Source: Antilocapra americana (Eukaryota > Chordata > Mammalia > Artiodactyla > Antilocapridae). From it: 64,000 bases of DNA. Positions 11,100-21,689 of this stretch are shown piece by piece (within the stretch, counting starts at the first letter, position 1; the number at the start of each line of letters is the position of its first letter). The position numbers were made by a program, and so were the translations under genes. The notes beneath the pieces were generated by a model. It made no database searches. It saw nothing but the letters and a program-made list of their open reading frames with translations, and was not told the DNA's origin. The stretch is from the NCBI GenBank assembly GCA_007570785.1, contig ML660777.1:4224587-4288586 (forward strand), read 5' to 3'.

Positions 11100-12560
11100 C
11101 ATGTTCAATAGTATTAAAAAATCTTTTTGACCTTTTTGTTGTTATATCATTCTGACAATCATCTGAGTAGGCTGTGCAAATGCATTTAAGAATCTGGATA
11201 AAATACGACAAACCAGCATCATAACTACTTGACAGAAACAAGAATAATGAATAGTTCCCATAAGATGATTCAGAATCAGGAACTCTGGTTGCCTAACCCA
11301 GTTCAGGAAATAAATCTTATATGCTATGAAGATCAGCCTTAGAGAGCAAATAGATTTTTTTCCTTAAGGTTTTTTCCTTAAGCTTGTTCTACCTTCCTTG
11401 CACCCATTTCATTGATCCAAGTACAAGTATTGACAATGTCACAGATGACGCCAGAACTAGCCAATAAGAAACAGTATTAGAAGCTTGCATCAGTACTCAT
11501 GCCAACCAGTTCAAACTGATATGTTTTCCATCTAAGGCAGAGGTGATATTGTTAAAAAAGCAGCTATTTGGCTCTGTCTCATTACCAACACTGTGGATAC
11601 TTCTCTGTTTGCATAAAGGAGTCAGTAATTCTTCCAGGGAGAGTGTTTGAATAATTAGGAGTGCCTTCATATAGGAACTTACATCTGATTTATGGAATTA
11701 TAAATAAGATTTCATTATTTACAAACTTGTATTAATAAAATATCTTCTCTCCAGTTTTGGTAACTTAAAGAATTAAGTCCTCCCCATATAGAGAATTCTT
11801 AGAATACCTTTCCTGAAGTAAACAAGATGTTAGTGTAAAGCAAACAGGACCAGTGTGCTGGCTGCAAAGGAAACAGCATCGTATAGGGGCACATGGAGAT
11901 CAGGGAAAAAGGAGTCATTTATGACATAAAGTTGGAACCAAGCCATTACATTATCTGGGTTACACATTTGGATCTCCATTAGTCATTTTCAAATGACAAA
12001 ATGTTTGGTCATTGTCCTTCAAAGGTTGTTGAATTAAAATTTAGAATTATCGAGGATCTGATCAAGAGATTATAATAATTGGCTCTTTTTCTGGAAAAGA
12101 AGGTCACTAGCAAAGTCACAGGATGATTTTTTTTTAAGGTCACCTGTTCATGCAGATGCAAATGGAAATATCACCCTATGGTCTCATTTGATGAAACCAG
12201 AATTGCCCAGAGGTTTTGATGATAGAGTCTGGTGATAGATGGCACTTCTAGCAATCAGTGAGATTGAGGGGAGTGAATAGCACTTAGGATGACCTAAGAA
12301 TGAAATTAGCAACTGTTATTAGGAAGGAAGGAAAAAAAATAACTGCAGGTAGGCAAAAACCAGTGATCTTTAGAAGATGATAAAAAGGGTGAATATACAC
12401 AAGCAAATCAAAAACAAAGCAAGAATTAGACAGGTGTTTTAATCCAATGTCTTGAGGGAATCTATACATTACCTGAGGTCATTTGTTTGTTTTAAAGTTC
12501 TTGGGTTACTATTTATTTCAGAAAATATGCTGTTTGGAAGGATTTCTGAGAATTCTCAGT
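11100..12560 (-). pseudogene. Degenerate retroviral env remnant
   Basis: Minus-strand translation in shifting frames shows a cysteine-rich surface-subunit-like stretch around 11849-11905. A transmembrane-subunit ectodomain-like stretch lies at 11403-11460, at the usual CX6CC region, with the cysteine pattern incomplete. Several stops and frame changes break it. Position between integrase and 3' LTR supports the call. Confidence 0.55.
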
Positions 12561-12599
12561 TTGAGGTCCCCTATTGGAGTAGTCTTTCAATTATGTAGA

Positions 12600-13440
12600 A
12601 TTTCAAATTACCTCTTTAGTTGTGAAAGGTGAACCCAAAGATTGACTCCCTGGAGTTTCACTGCTGTATTTGTTGTTAACATTATCAGATAAGGTTACTT
12701 CCAGAGAGGTTCAAGGGCAGTCTTTCTTTGATGTCTCTTCCAGTAGATGAAAACTCTTGGTTATCACACAGAGGCTCTTTGGGAAGATGTTATAGGAAGG
12801 TGGCAATAGGGAACGGATATAGCACGTAAGTCCACTGTAATATTCTGTCTTACCTCATGCAGTAGGGATGATGAAGTCACTAAAGGCATGAGTCTTCCAG
12901 TCACCAATGTGTCTTCCAGGGAGTGGACCATAGGGCCATAAGACCTGGCGAGAATACTTTGGCCAGGGAGACTCAAGAGTTTCTGAGGTTTCTCCTAATT
13001 TTAAGTTAAGGAAGATTTTGATTCTTTCAACCTTTTCAGAAGATCATAGGCAGTAAGAGGAGTAAAGGTTTTGAGAAACCTATAGTTATTATTCCCCATA
13101 TAGTGCGTGCCTTGTTCACTGACACAAAATTTGATATGCCAGAGGCTGGAAACACAAATTTAAGCAGATTTTTAGCATCTACAGGGGCTGTAGATTTCAG
13201 CAAGGAAAGGCCTCAACCTCTTCTGAAAACAGACAAGCAATAACTAAAACATAGTCAAATCACATGTGGAAGCTGGATAAGATACATTTTATAGTGTTCA
13301 AAAAGCCCTTGAGGTTTTGATTTCTGCTTATGTCCTACCTTAATAACTTTTTCAGCAGTATGTTGTTGACAGGTGAGGCATGACCCCCAAATAAGCTCAG
13401 CTTTGTTTTTTAAATTTACCTGCCAAAATTAATTTAAGAT
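12600..13440 (-). pseudogene. Degenerate pol: integrase domain
   Basis: The second Cys-x-x-Cys of the N-terminal HHCC zinc finger is readable at 13363-13380 (Cys-Leu-Thr-Cys-Gln-Gln). The C-terminal Val-Thr-Gly-Arg-x-Met-Pro-Leu motif is at 12878-12904, and a Val-Lys-Leu-Gln-Gly..Trp-Val-His-Leu-type C-terminal block is at about 12619-12661. Multiple stops and frameshifts lie between; the catalytic D,D35E triad is not clearly intact. Confidence 0.7.
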
Positions 13441-13459
13441 AGGAACCAGTTTGTCTATA

Positions 13460-14500
13460 CCATAATGAATAGTTTCAGGCCAAAGGATATTGTCAGCATT
13501 GCAGTAAAGAGTGCAACCAGATCTTTCCCATTCTTCCATTTACAAGCCAGAGGCTAAATGTTGGTAATTTACAATGGCTTCTTTTCATCCCTCTGGGACT
13601 TATCCTTTCAGGGATTAGACAGGATAATAACCCGCTTGTTTGACATACTGATCTGCTGGAGTACTTCCTTTAGTTTCTATATTATGTCTATTTCCACAGG
13701 CCTCAACTTTTATAATAGATACCTCTTTAGGAAAGTTGGAATATGTTTAAAAGTTCCTTAACTGGCTTTTCATTTCTAATGGGGGTTCTAGCAGAAGTGA
13801 GAGTCTTCTTTTGTTTCCAGAGCACTCCAAAGCCACTATGCCAAAAGCATATGTTTGTTCTCTGGCCTTTGGTTAATTGACAAGGTCAATTAACAGTATA
13901 TACAGTAAGTTCTCCATTAGGCTTATTTTACATACGGTAAGGTCTTCCCTGACAGTTCAGCAGTGAAGTATCTGCCTGCAATGCAGGAGATGCAGGATCT
14001 ATTCCTGGGTTGGGAAGATCCCCTGGAGGAGGAAATGGCAACCGACTCCAATATTCTTGCCTGGAAAACCCCATGGACAGAGGAGCCTGGTGGACTACAG
14101 TCCATAAGGTCGCAAAGAGTCAGACACGACTGAGCAACTGAGCATACAAGACTATATCTACCTATGGAAGAGGAGTATATTCTAAAGGGGAGTTTGAATT
14201 AGTGATAGCATATCCTGTTTGATAAGCTTCAGTTTCAGTTTTGAGGCATGATCCATTAATAATCAGGTCAGAGTTCTCAACAAGAGTCTCCAGTAAACAC
14301 GAGCAGAGTATAGAGTTCCCCAACTGAGGCATGGGACTACCCTTCTAGCTGTAATGGGAGAGTGGGGGGATTCAGGGTATTGCAATGGAGAATAATATGA
14401 GAGGGAGACAGTGCAAAAAGTGTGGTGTGTTCTCAGGCAGCAGTGATGTTTGTACTGCATGAGAAGCCATGAGGCCAAGCAGGGAGCCTAGACCTAGCTC
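13460..14500 (-). pseudogene. Degenerate pol: RNase H region, split by SINE
   Basis: Downstream of RT on the minus strand, recognisable RNase H-like peptide pieces lie on both sides of the SINE: an Ile-Ile-Asn-Gly-Ser-like start near 14240-14260 and an Ala-Cys-Gln-Leu-like helix near 13880. A Bov-tA at 13941-14147 interrupts them and several stops are present. Confidence 0.6.
13941..14147 (+). mobile_element. Bov-tA SINE inside ERV RNase H
   Basis: Complete Bov-tA with slightly degraded head (GGTCTTCCCTGACAGTTCAG) and a typical body ending GACACGACTGAGCAACTGAG. Possible short target-site duplication CATAC(G/A). Confidence 0.92.
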
Positions 14501-14739
14501 AGCAGAAGTACCAACAGGTTGCACAGCAGCATATACTATCAGGAGTGAGGTTACAGCAAGCAATGAGTCTTTGGTGATTCCCATGAAACTGAGCTACAAC
14601 TGCAAAATCTTGTCCCGATTGCACAAACGGACAAAAGGGCTTGTTGTAGGTAATGATATTGAAGTAAGGTTGTTGAAGAACTCTCTCTTGTTAGAGAAGG
14701 CCTGTTAACGCTTGGACGCTCTGAAGAGAGAGTTTCGTT

Positions 14740-15560
14740 ACTACAGCCTCAGTCAGGTCCTAAAATGCTGTTGCAATTTCAGTGAAGTCTGGCGCCCATT
14801 GTCTAGAATAGCCAGTTAAACTTAGAAATTCTTTTCGTAGCTATTTTTTGAAGGGTCTAGGATAAGTTGAGATTGTTTTTAGTCTATCAGGAAATAGTGT
14901 TTTGTCCCTCATTATATAGGTCATATCTTAAATAATGAACGGCATTTTAGCAAATTTGTCTTCTGAAATTATATGTTCCTTTTCTGCTAAGGCTAAGAGA
15001 ATGTAAACTGAATACTTTTTTATGAGTTTCCTTGTTCTCTGAAGAAAAGAGGAGATCATCCACATATACTTCACAATGGACTCACAGGGAAATTTAATCT
15101 TTAAGTATTGATTTGAGGAAAAAAAGAAAAAAACCTGGGGTGTGATTGTCTAGGTACATTGTTGTCTTACTCAGGTAAAGGCAAAAAGATATTGTCTATC
15201 CTGTTCTAAAGCCACACTGAAAAAGACAATGATCTAACATGGTAAAGCAAGTGGCTTCCGGCAGAGTTAATGACAAGGTGGTATTTACATTAAGTACTAT
15301 CAGGAACCAAAGGATAACAGTTTTATTGATGGCCCCGAGGTCTGGACAAATGGTCATCCTCATCTGTCTAGTTTCTTTACTAGCAGGACAGGAGTATTAT
15401 GAAGGCTATCGAGTAATAAAAGACCTTGGGATATAAAGCTTTCAGCTATAGGCTTCAAGAGATATTGGGGAAGTTTGCATAAGTTTGGTAGGATCTACCT
15501 GAATTTTGCTATGTTTTGCTTCTATTATTTTTCCTATGTCAACTGAAACTTTAGCTTATA
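14740..15560 (-). pseudogene. Degenerate pol: reverse transcriptase
   Basis: The catalytic Tyr-Val-Asp-Asp is readable at 15055-15066, in the frame Val-Tyr-Val-Asp-Asp-Leu-Leu. A Leu-Arg-Ala-Ile-Asn-type block lies at about 15318-15352. A thumb/connection motif of the Gly-Tyr-x-Arg-x-Trp..Asp-Phe type is at about 14780-14820. Frameshifts and stops separate these blocks. Confidence 0.75.
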
Positions 15561-15689
15561 GTATCAGATATGATGTAAAGACCTTTATCTGGGCTATGTA
15601 CCAAATATAACGGAGAAGATAAAGGACCAGCTAGAGAAGACACAACTTAATTACAAATAAGAGTACCCTTAAGAAACTGTCCCTCTGGT

Positions 15690-15870
15690 GTGTATTTAAT
15701 ATTATAGTCTCATTTACAAAGTATTTAATAAATCCTTCGCTATTAAGTTTGCAGGGGTGGTATCACAGAACAGGAAGGAATGTTTTTAGTCAAGGGCCCA
15801 CAGGTTACAGTTAAGGACTAGGAGACAGGGAACACATACGGTTATTTGAAATCCCTACTATCTGAGTGGT
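15690..15870 (-). pseudogene. Degenerate retroviral protease end
   Basis: Upstream of RT on the minus strand, pieces resembling the C-terminal protease block (Pro..Asn-Leu..(G/A)Arg-Asp-Leu-Leu type) can be read near 15720-15790. The active-site triad was not located. Confidence 0.45.
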
Positions 15871-15879
15871 GTGCTTAAC

Positions 15880-16489
15880 TCAGAGAGCTGAGCAAACATG
15901 GTAATGCTTAACACAGATAAAGAGGAGTATCTATGTCTACCAGTAATTGATGAGGCTAACCATTTATATTTATATTTAATTCACACTGAATGTTTAAAGT
16001 TGAAAATATTGAGGTCTTTTTCCTTCCTTGCATCATCCCTTATTCATCTAAACTAAAAAATTCTTATTCACTTTGGTTTTTCTTTGAACAGGACTACCTT
16101 TTTTTCCCCCAGTGTCAATTCAATTTACAAACAACTACAACTCATTCTTGGCAATAGGTGGTTAGTTTGGAAGTGAGCTACCTAAAAATGTGAACTATAG
16201 GACCTTAAGATTATTTGGGTTCTACCTTGTTTTTTGTTCTAAAGCCCTTTCAAGATGTTCTGTCAGGTGTAATTCAGGTAAAGGGGCTATTTAAGATTCC
16301 AATTTCATCTTTATTTCCAATTTCATGTTTAACACCATTGTCAAAATGATATGAAAGGACTGCCCCTTCTTGAACTTCCAAATATATTATTTTGGAAAGC
16401 ATTTTACCATCTTTCTAAAAAAATTCCTATTATTTCATCTCTCTTCTGTTTGCATGATTAAACTATGGTGCAACCAAACTTTAAAATGT
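15880..16489. other. Unassigned ERV interior, expected gag region
   Basis: Lies where gag or nucleocapsid should be on the minus strand, but I could not find a zinc knuckle or capsid motif. AT-rich and heavily decayed. Confidence 0.4.
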
Positions 16490-16850
16490 TTTCAATTTCT
16501 TTTTAATATGAAATTATGGTTAAAAAGCATGTAACATAAAATTTAAAGTCCTTAACTACTTTTAAGAGTGCAGTTTAGTAGTGTTGGACTTCCCTCGTAG
16601 CTTGAACAGTAAAGAATCTACCTGCAATGCAGGAGATGTGGGTTCAGTCCCTGGGCTGAAAATATCCCTTCGAGAAGGGAATGGTTACCTACTTCACAAT
16701 TGCCTGGAGAAATCCATGGACAGAGGAGCCTGGTGGGCTACAGTCCATGAGGTTGAAAAGAGTCAGACGCCACTGAGAGACTAATAGTAGTGTTAACTAC
16801 ATTCACATTATCATGCAACAGATCTTCAACTGATTTTTATTGGAAATATT
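16490..16850 (-). mobile_element. L1M-type 3' UTR, antisense, split by a SINE
   Basis: The plus strand matches the reverse complement of an old L1 3' UTR (ACATAAAATTTA..AGTGCAGTTTAGTAGTGTTAA.., then ..ATTCACATTATCATGCAACAGATCT). A Bov-tA interrupts it at 16586-16784. Confidence 0.7.
16586..16784 (+). mobile_element. Bov-tA SINE with 10-bp TSD
   Basis: Full Bov-tA flanked by a perfect 10-base duplication TAGTAGTGTT (16576-16585 and 16785-16794), inserted in the L1M fragment. Confidence 0.93.
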
Positions 16851-17044
16851 TTGGGTATGACTTTTAGGAGACTTTGCTCTATTGGCAGGTGCATTTTTTT
16901 TTACTCTCAAGTTTATTGAAGAAGGAAAGATCCTGCAGTTCCCTTTCTGGGTCAGTCCAATCACCTTTTGCAATTTAGAATTTAGCATCTGAGGTTCCAA
17001 CCAACATGTGTATAACTTAATATAGATCAGGTAACCATGGGTCT

Positions 17045-17214
17045 CACCTGCAATGCAGGAGACCTGGGTTCGATCCCTGGGTTGGGAAGATCCCCTGGAG
17101 GAGGGCATGGCATCCCACGCCAATATTCTTGCCTGGAGAATCCGCACGGACAGAGGAGCCTGGCAGGCTAAGAGTCCATGGGATCGCAGAGTCAGACATG
17201 ACTTAGAGCAGCAA
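17045..17214 (+). mobile_element. 5'-truncated Bov-tA SINE with TSD
   Basis: Starts inside the tRNA-like head (CACCTGCAATGCAGG) and lacks the A box. Flanked by a 12-base duplication (17033-17044 and 17215-17226, one mismatch), so it was inserted truncated rather than trimmed later. Confidence 0.9.
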
Positions 17215-17226
17215 AACCATGAGTCT

Positions 17227-17732
17227 AATGCACTCCAAAGAATTTTAAGTTGTTCTATGAATATTTGTTGGTCTTGTCTGCATTTAAGGATACCTTAGTT
17301 ATAGCTCATGATTTAGTTTGGTTCCAAAGTTTAAATTCTACAGTTCCCTACACACTTGATTCAAGGGATAGATCTTAAGAGGAAACTGGAGTTTCAATTC
17401 TTAAAAAAATCAGGTGATCTGGACAAGAGAGACAAAAGGGAAGGAGGAGCCCACAGAGGTATAAACAGAGAGATTAGAAAGGAAAAAAGAAGAGGAATAT
17501 TTGATAGTGGGAGGCAACTGGAAGACAAGCCTGGGGAGGAATTACCTTGGAAATGGTTCTTATCTTTTAATATACACCCTTGTCAAATTGCTCATTGTCA
17601 TTGGCCAAAGAGTCTTCTAGTGAAGAAACTGTCGATGAGAATATTATATGGAGGTCTCTGCTACCAATAAAAAATGTTGCTCACTGGGCTTGAAAAATAT
17701 TATTCTCTTTCCTTCTAGGGTGTCTCTAAAAA
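17227..17732. other. Unassigned ERV interior
   Basis: No motif recognised. A plus-strand 104-codon frame (17356-17670) is rich in Lys, Arg and Glu and resembles no family I know; it is antisense to the provirus. Confidence 0.4.
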
Positions 17733-18225
17733 TGCTCAGTTAAAGATTGGAGACAAAATGGAAGAGTAGAAGGACTTTGAGCTTACCTCCTCTCAGGAGA
17801 AGACCAAAATCACAACTAAATGATGAATAGTCATCAATAAAAAAGACTGGAACCTACCAAAAATAATTCCACATTCAAAGACCTAAAGAAGAAAGCCAAT
17901 GAGAGGGTAGAAGTCACACTTGCAATATAGTAAAATCCCTTACCCTCTGGGTGGGTGACCAGTTCTCCCATAGGAGTAAGAGTTCTAGAGTCATATCAGA
18001 GGCTACATCAAGAGTCCCCAGAGCATTTGGCTTTGAAGGCCAGTGAGGCTTGATTGCTTGTGGGGAACCAGAGGCTCTACTTTTGGAGGGCACACAAAAG
18101 GTCTGGCACATGCCAGAACCCAGGGCAAAAGCAGTGACTTCAGAGAAGCCTGGGCCAGACCTCCCTGCTAGTCTTTGAGGGTCTCCTGGGGAGGCAGGGG
18201 GCGGCTGTGCCTCTCTGGGGTCATA
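17733..18225 (+). mobile_element. Ruminant L1 5' UTR fragment
   Basis: Matches the start of ruminant L1 5' UTRs: AAAATGGAAGAGTAGAAGGAC, then ..CAGAGCATTTGGCTTTGAAGG.. and the GAGGGTCTCCTGGGGAGG block. It lacks ORF1 and ORF2, so it is a fragment. It lies inside the provirus in the opposite orientation to it. Confidence 0.7.
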
Positions 18226-18231
18226 AAAGCT

Positions 18232-18328
18232 GGTGGCAGAAATATCAAATGAACAATTGTGCTCAAGTCAAACCTTCTCCAGGTGGCAATATCAAATGAA
18301 CAATTGTGTTCAAGTCAAATGTTCCCCA
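18232..18328. repeat. Tandem duplication, two ~50-bp units
   Basis: 18232-18281 and 18282-18328 both read GGTGGCA..ATATCAAATGAACAATTGTG.. with a few differences and a 3-base length change. A local duplication of non-coding sequence. Confidence 0.93.
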
Positions 18329-19075
18329 GAATGGCCACTAAAAGCCAAGTCATCCTCAGTGAAGTTATGCCATTAGAGAAATAGGTGCAAGACTTAAGAG
18401 AGCATTCATAAGAAGCAGAACTTTCTCTAACAAAAAGAGGTGATTTATACTTAGACAAACCCATAGCAATGGTCACTGAAAAGTGATGATTATGTATCTC
18501 ATGCCTTGGGCCCCAACTAATACTCATTTGCCTCCAAACACAGAATTGACAGTCTGCACCTCACAATAGGCATCAAGTTCTCAGAACTCTCAAAGTCAAA
18601 CTTTCAAATCAGGAATTAAAGATGGAAGGAGACTTCTATCCAGTTTTGTTGTTATACATTTCTTTTTTTCTGAATGGATACTGGCTTCAGAAACCATAAA
18701 CTCAACGGTTGATGAAGCTAGCTTTTGCACAATGGGCTTATACCCTATAAGGTCTTAAACCCTGCAAGTGTCTATGCCTATGTTCTATTCAGTAAGTCTC
18801 CTTATCACAACACATTTACAGACACAACCAAACATAGAAGCACAAAAGGGGACAAAAAGGAGTGGCTTGATTCCACCAAGGATGTGAAACAAATGGAAAC
18901 CAATAACAAAATCCCAGAACAAAACTGAAAATAAATAGCCAAGTAACACAAAAACAGCCAAGTTTAGGCCTAGTGCTGACTTTCCTCAGCAGTGTGGATT
19001 CAGCAAGCATCAAGCAGCAAAATGCAGGGGCCTGCCTGAGCATCAGACACCAAAGTGACAGGCAGTGCAGAGTGG
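18329..19075. other. Unassigned; ERV leader and 5' gag position
   Basis: Between the L1 fragment and the primer binding site. Minus-strand open frames (18816-19121 and 18315-18527) show no clear gag matrix motif; may be leader sequence. Confidence 0.4.
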
Positions 19076-19092
19076 ATCTCGTGGAATCTCCA
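19076..19092 (-). other. Putative tRNA-Thr primer binding site
   Basis: Immediately inside the right LTR, the minus strand begins TGGAG and aligns with the complement of the tRNA-Thr(TGT) 3' end. The differences are three transitions and one missing base, typical of decay. It lies seven bases inside the proposed LTR end. Confidence 0.55.
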
Positions 19093-19099
19093 GGAAAAC

Positions 19100-19525
19100 T
19101 GTAGAAATAAACAAAGACCAACCAAATGAGAATGAACAGGCCTACTTATTGAGAACTTTCTACAGTGTGGGAGTCAGACACCATCACTTACATTTGACAG
19201 AGACTCAAAAGCAGGCAAGGGAGTGGAAAACGTGCAAAATGGGAGACTCCAGGTGTGCTTTGATTACAGATTTGTTAACACAGGGAAGCAGGAGGTGGGC
19301 TAACAGGAAGCCAGGTATTCTATGTGATTGGTTTGGAGAACACATTTGGTTCTCTCTTGTTGGTCCTGAGCTGGAAGTGGAGATAAGTAAATAGGAACAC
19401 TGGCTGTCATAGACCAAGTCCTGACCATCCTTGCCTGATTGCTGCAGAAGTGTTGGTTTAACTTTCCAGGTTGGTTGCTGCAGAGATGATGGGTCAAAGT
19501 TCTACTGTGATATATGGTTTATCCA
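19100..19525 (-). repeat. 5' LTR of the endogenous retrovirus
   Basis: Homologous to 10578-10967 throughout. It is longer mainly because a TTGGTT(T)..TGCTGCAGA segment is duplicated (about 19433-19488). On the minus strand it starts TG and ends near TACA, with a mutated AATAAG in place of AATAAA. No matching flanking target-site duplication could be assigned. Confidence 0.75.
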
Positions 19526-20959
19526 TTTGTAAATGTAGTGTGTGAGGGAAAATCCGATGACTTGTATTAACTTTTCTCAATGAGTTCCAGCCCCAATCCT
19601 GGTAACGAATAAAAGTTCAATAAATATTTGTGAAGAAGAAAGGTAATGAGAGAGAGAGATAAAAAGCCCAAACAGCAGTGAACCCTAATTAAAGATGAAA
19701 AACTAAAGGAAATGTCAGTGAAATGAAGCCATTTGAGAAGATCATAGGAAACATGCCTTCAGGTGGTGGTGTTTAGCTGTGATCCACAGAAAGAGCAGCA
19801 CAGAATCCTTCAACATGATATGCAATATTCTGAAAAGATGTCACTTAATCAGAGAGAAGCTACAGGACATCATGTGAAAATGAAGAGTCACAGTGACTGG
19901 CCAAAAATATTCTCCTCCCAGGCAAAAGGGATGATTTTGAGGTAGTGTCTTGTGGGACAACCTGTTGAAGTGTCTTTTCAACCCCTTGCCTTTGAGGAGT
20001 GAGCACTGCCAGAAACTTCTGAAACATAGTAATAAATAAGAAGTGGCTGTTTACTTCCAGATGGAACCTTATGTTGCTCCCACAGGTACCTGAGGTAGAC
20101 AGGACATTAATCCAATGCCTTTGCTTCACACAGACACCAGAATGCGTGTACACCACCCACACCCCACCACCGCCCCCAAGCCCACAGACACACAAGAGGC
20201 AGAGAGAATTTAAATAGATTCCAACAACACCTGGAGAAAAATAGTTATGGGCTCTTTAAAAAGGAAGTATCAATAAATCAGTGCCTAAGGTACTTGTGAG
20301 AGGTCAAGTTAAGAATCTGGCAATAACCCAAGGGAGGTTAGCAAAGAAATAAATTATATGTTAATTACAAATTAGCATTTATACTGGTTCCAGGCTTCAA
20401 AGGGCAAGGATCTGAGAGAGAGAAAGCAGTCAGAGGAGGAAGATTATTCATTCTAATTGAAAAAGGACTGTCTTGAGGGACTCACACTAGGAAGGAAGGC
20501 TCTTGGGATTATCGTAATCTGTCCCCTGTATCTGGCTGAATAGTAGGAAGTAAAAGCCATCTCCTCTGGGCTGAAGAGCTGGGTACCCCATCAAATCAAG
20601 CAATGGTCTAGGGAATCAAGAGATATTTGATTTTAACTCAGAGCTAAAAGGAAACCAAGAAAATTTTAATACCTTGAATGGCCAACAGCTATCTCAAGGA
20701 GTTAGAACTATAGCAATAACTTCAAAAAGTCTAAAATGATATGACAGTAGAAGAGAAAAAATAATTTTCCCTCTACTCTTGGCTGAGACCCCTGTAATAA
20801 AAGGGGAGACCCCTGTAATAATTAACAAGAGAAAAACAAACAAGTCTTTTTAATATGTATACCTCATATATGCATGGGAGATACCCAGGGAAAATTGAGT
20901 AACTCAAAATGAAGTCTTAAAACTCCAGCTTATACATAGCATCTTCAGTAAAGAACTAT
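19526..20959. other. Unassigned sequence
   Basis: No coding signal. A TTCAATAAATATTTGTGAA-like stretch near 19617 hints at an ancient LINE tail. A C-rich patch is at about 20143-20180. Confidence 0.45.
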
Positions 20960-21172
20960 AAACTTCCCTGGTAGCTCAGACAGTAAAGCGTTTGCCTACA
21001 ATGCGGGAAACCAGAGTTCGATTCTTGTGTTGGGAAGATCCCCTGGAGAAGGAAATGGCAACCCTCTCCAGTATTCTTGCCTGGAAAATCCCATGGACTG
21101 AGGAGCCTGGTAGGCTACAGTCCATGGGGTCACAAAGAGTCGGACACGACTGAGCGCCTTCACTTTCACTTT
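20960..21172 (+). mobile_element. Bov-tA SINE
   Basis: Full length: head ACTTCCCTGGTAGCTCAG, B box AGTTCGATTC, body ending GGACACGACTGAGCGCC and a TTCACTTTCACTTTC tail. Confidence 0.95.
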
Positions 21173-21523
21173 CAAACTCATGGAGAAATGACAAGAGAAA
21201 AGAAAGCTGTTTTTGACTTTCAAAGGTGACAAAATGTGGGAAGGTAGATCTACGGGGAGAAAGCTAGGAGCACATAAAGGCTAGTTAGTCGTAGGTTATG
21301 TAGATTTCTCTGGTGCCTTCTACAACCTGAAGCTGCTTAGGCACTGAGCATTAACTACAAGGGATTAACTTTTGTCCCAGCTGGTGGAGAGAAGGGGTAC
21401 AAAATCTATTCAGGCAAATAGGAGGAGGGCAGGGAATGTTCCTTGTATCTGCTTCCTCTCAGCTGATGCAGCTCAAAGCAATGCTTATGCCAAACTGGCA
21501 TATTTGGGGGTGGCATATTCTAC
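21173..21523. other. Unassigned sequence
   Basis: No coding signal or recognised repeat between two SINEs. Confidence 0.5.
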
Positions 21524-21648
21524 TGAGCTTTCCTGGTGGCTCAGATGGTCAGGAATCTACCTGCAATATAGAAGACCTGGGTTAGATCGCTGGGCAGGCT
21601 ATAACTCCATGGGGTCTCAAAGAGTTGGACACTACGGAGCAACTAACA
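21524..21648 (+). mobile_element. Bov-tA SINE with internal deletion
   Basis: The tRNA-like head (CCTGGTGGCTCAG.., GGTTAGATCGCTGG) joins directly to the distal body (CAGGCTATAACTCCATGGGG), missing the middle. Flanked by TATTCTACT on both sides, which suggests one insertion event followed by deletion. Confidence 0.88.
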
Positions 21649-21689
21649 CTATTCTACTCCTTCTCCAGGGTGATGGATTCTTAAGTCTT

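Larger units (their letters stand above)
10578..19525 (-). mobile_element. Class I endogenous retrovirus, old and degenerate
   Basis: Two homologous LTR-like sequences (10578-10967 and 19100-19525) in the same orientation bracket about 8 kb. On the minus strand this carries, in proviral order, a tRNA-Thr-like primer binding site, an unrecognised gag region, protease, RT, RNase H, integrase and env remnants. All genes are broken by stops, frameshifts and insertions (Bov-tA at 13941-14147, 16586-16784 and 17045-17214; L1 pieces at 16490-16850 and 17733-18225). The pol motifs and env layout fit gammaretrovirus-like class I elements. It cannot encode a functional product. Confidence 0.8.
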
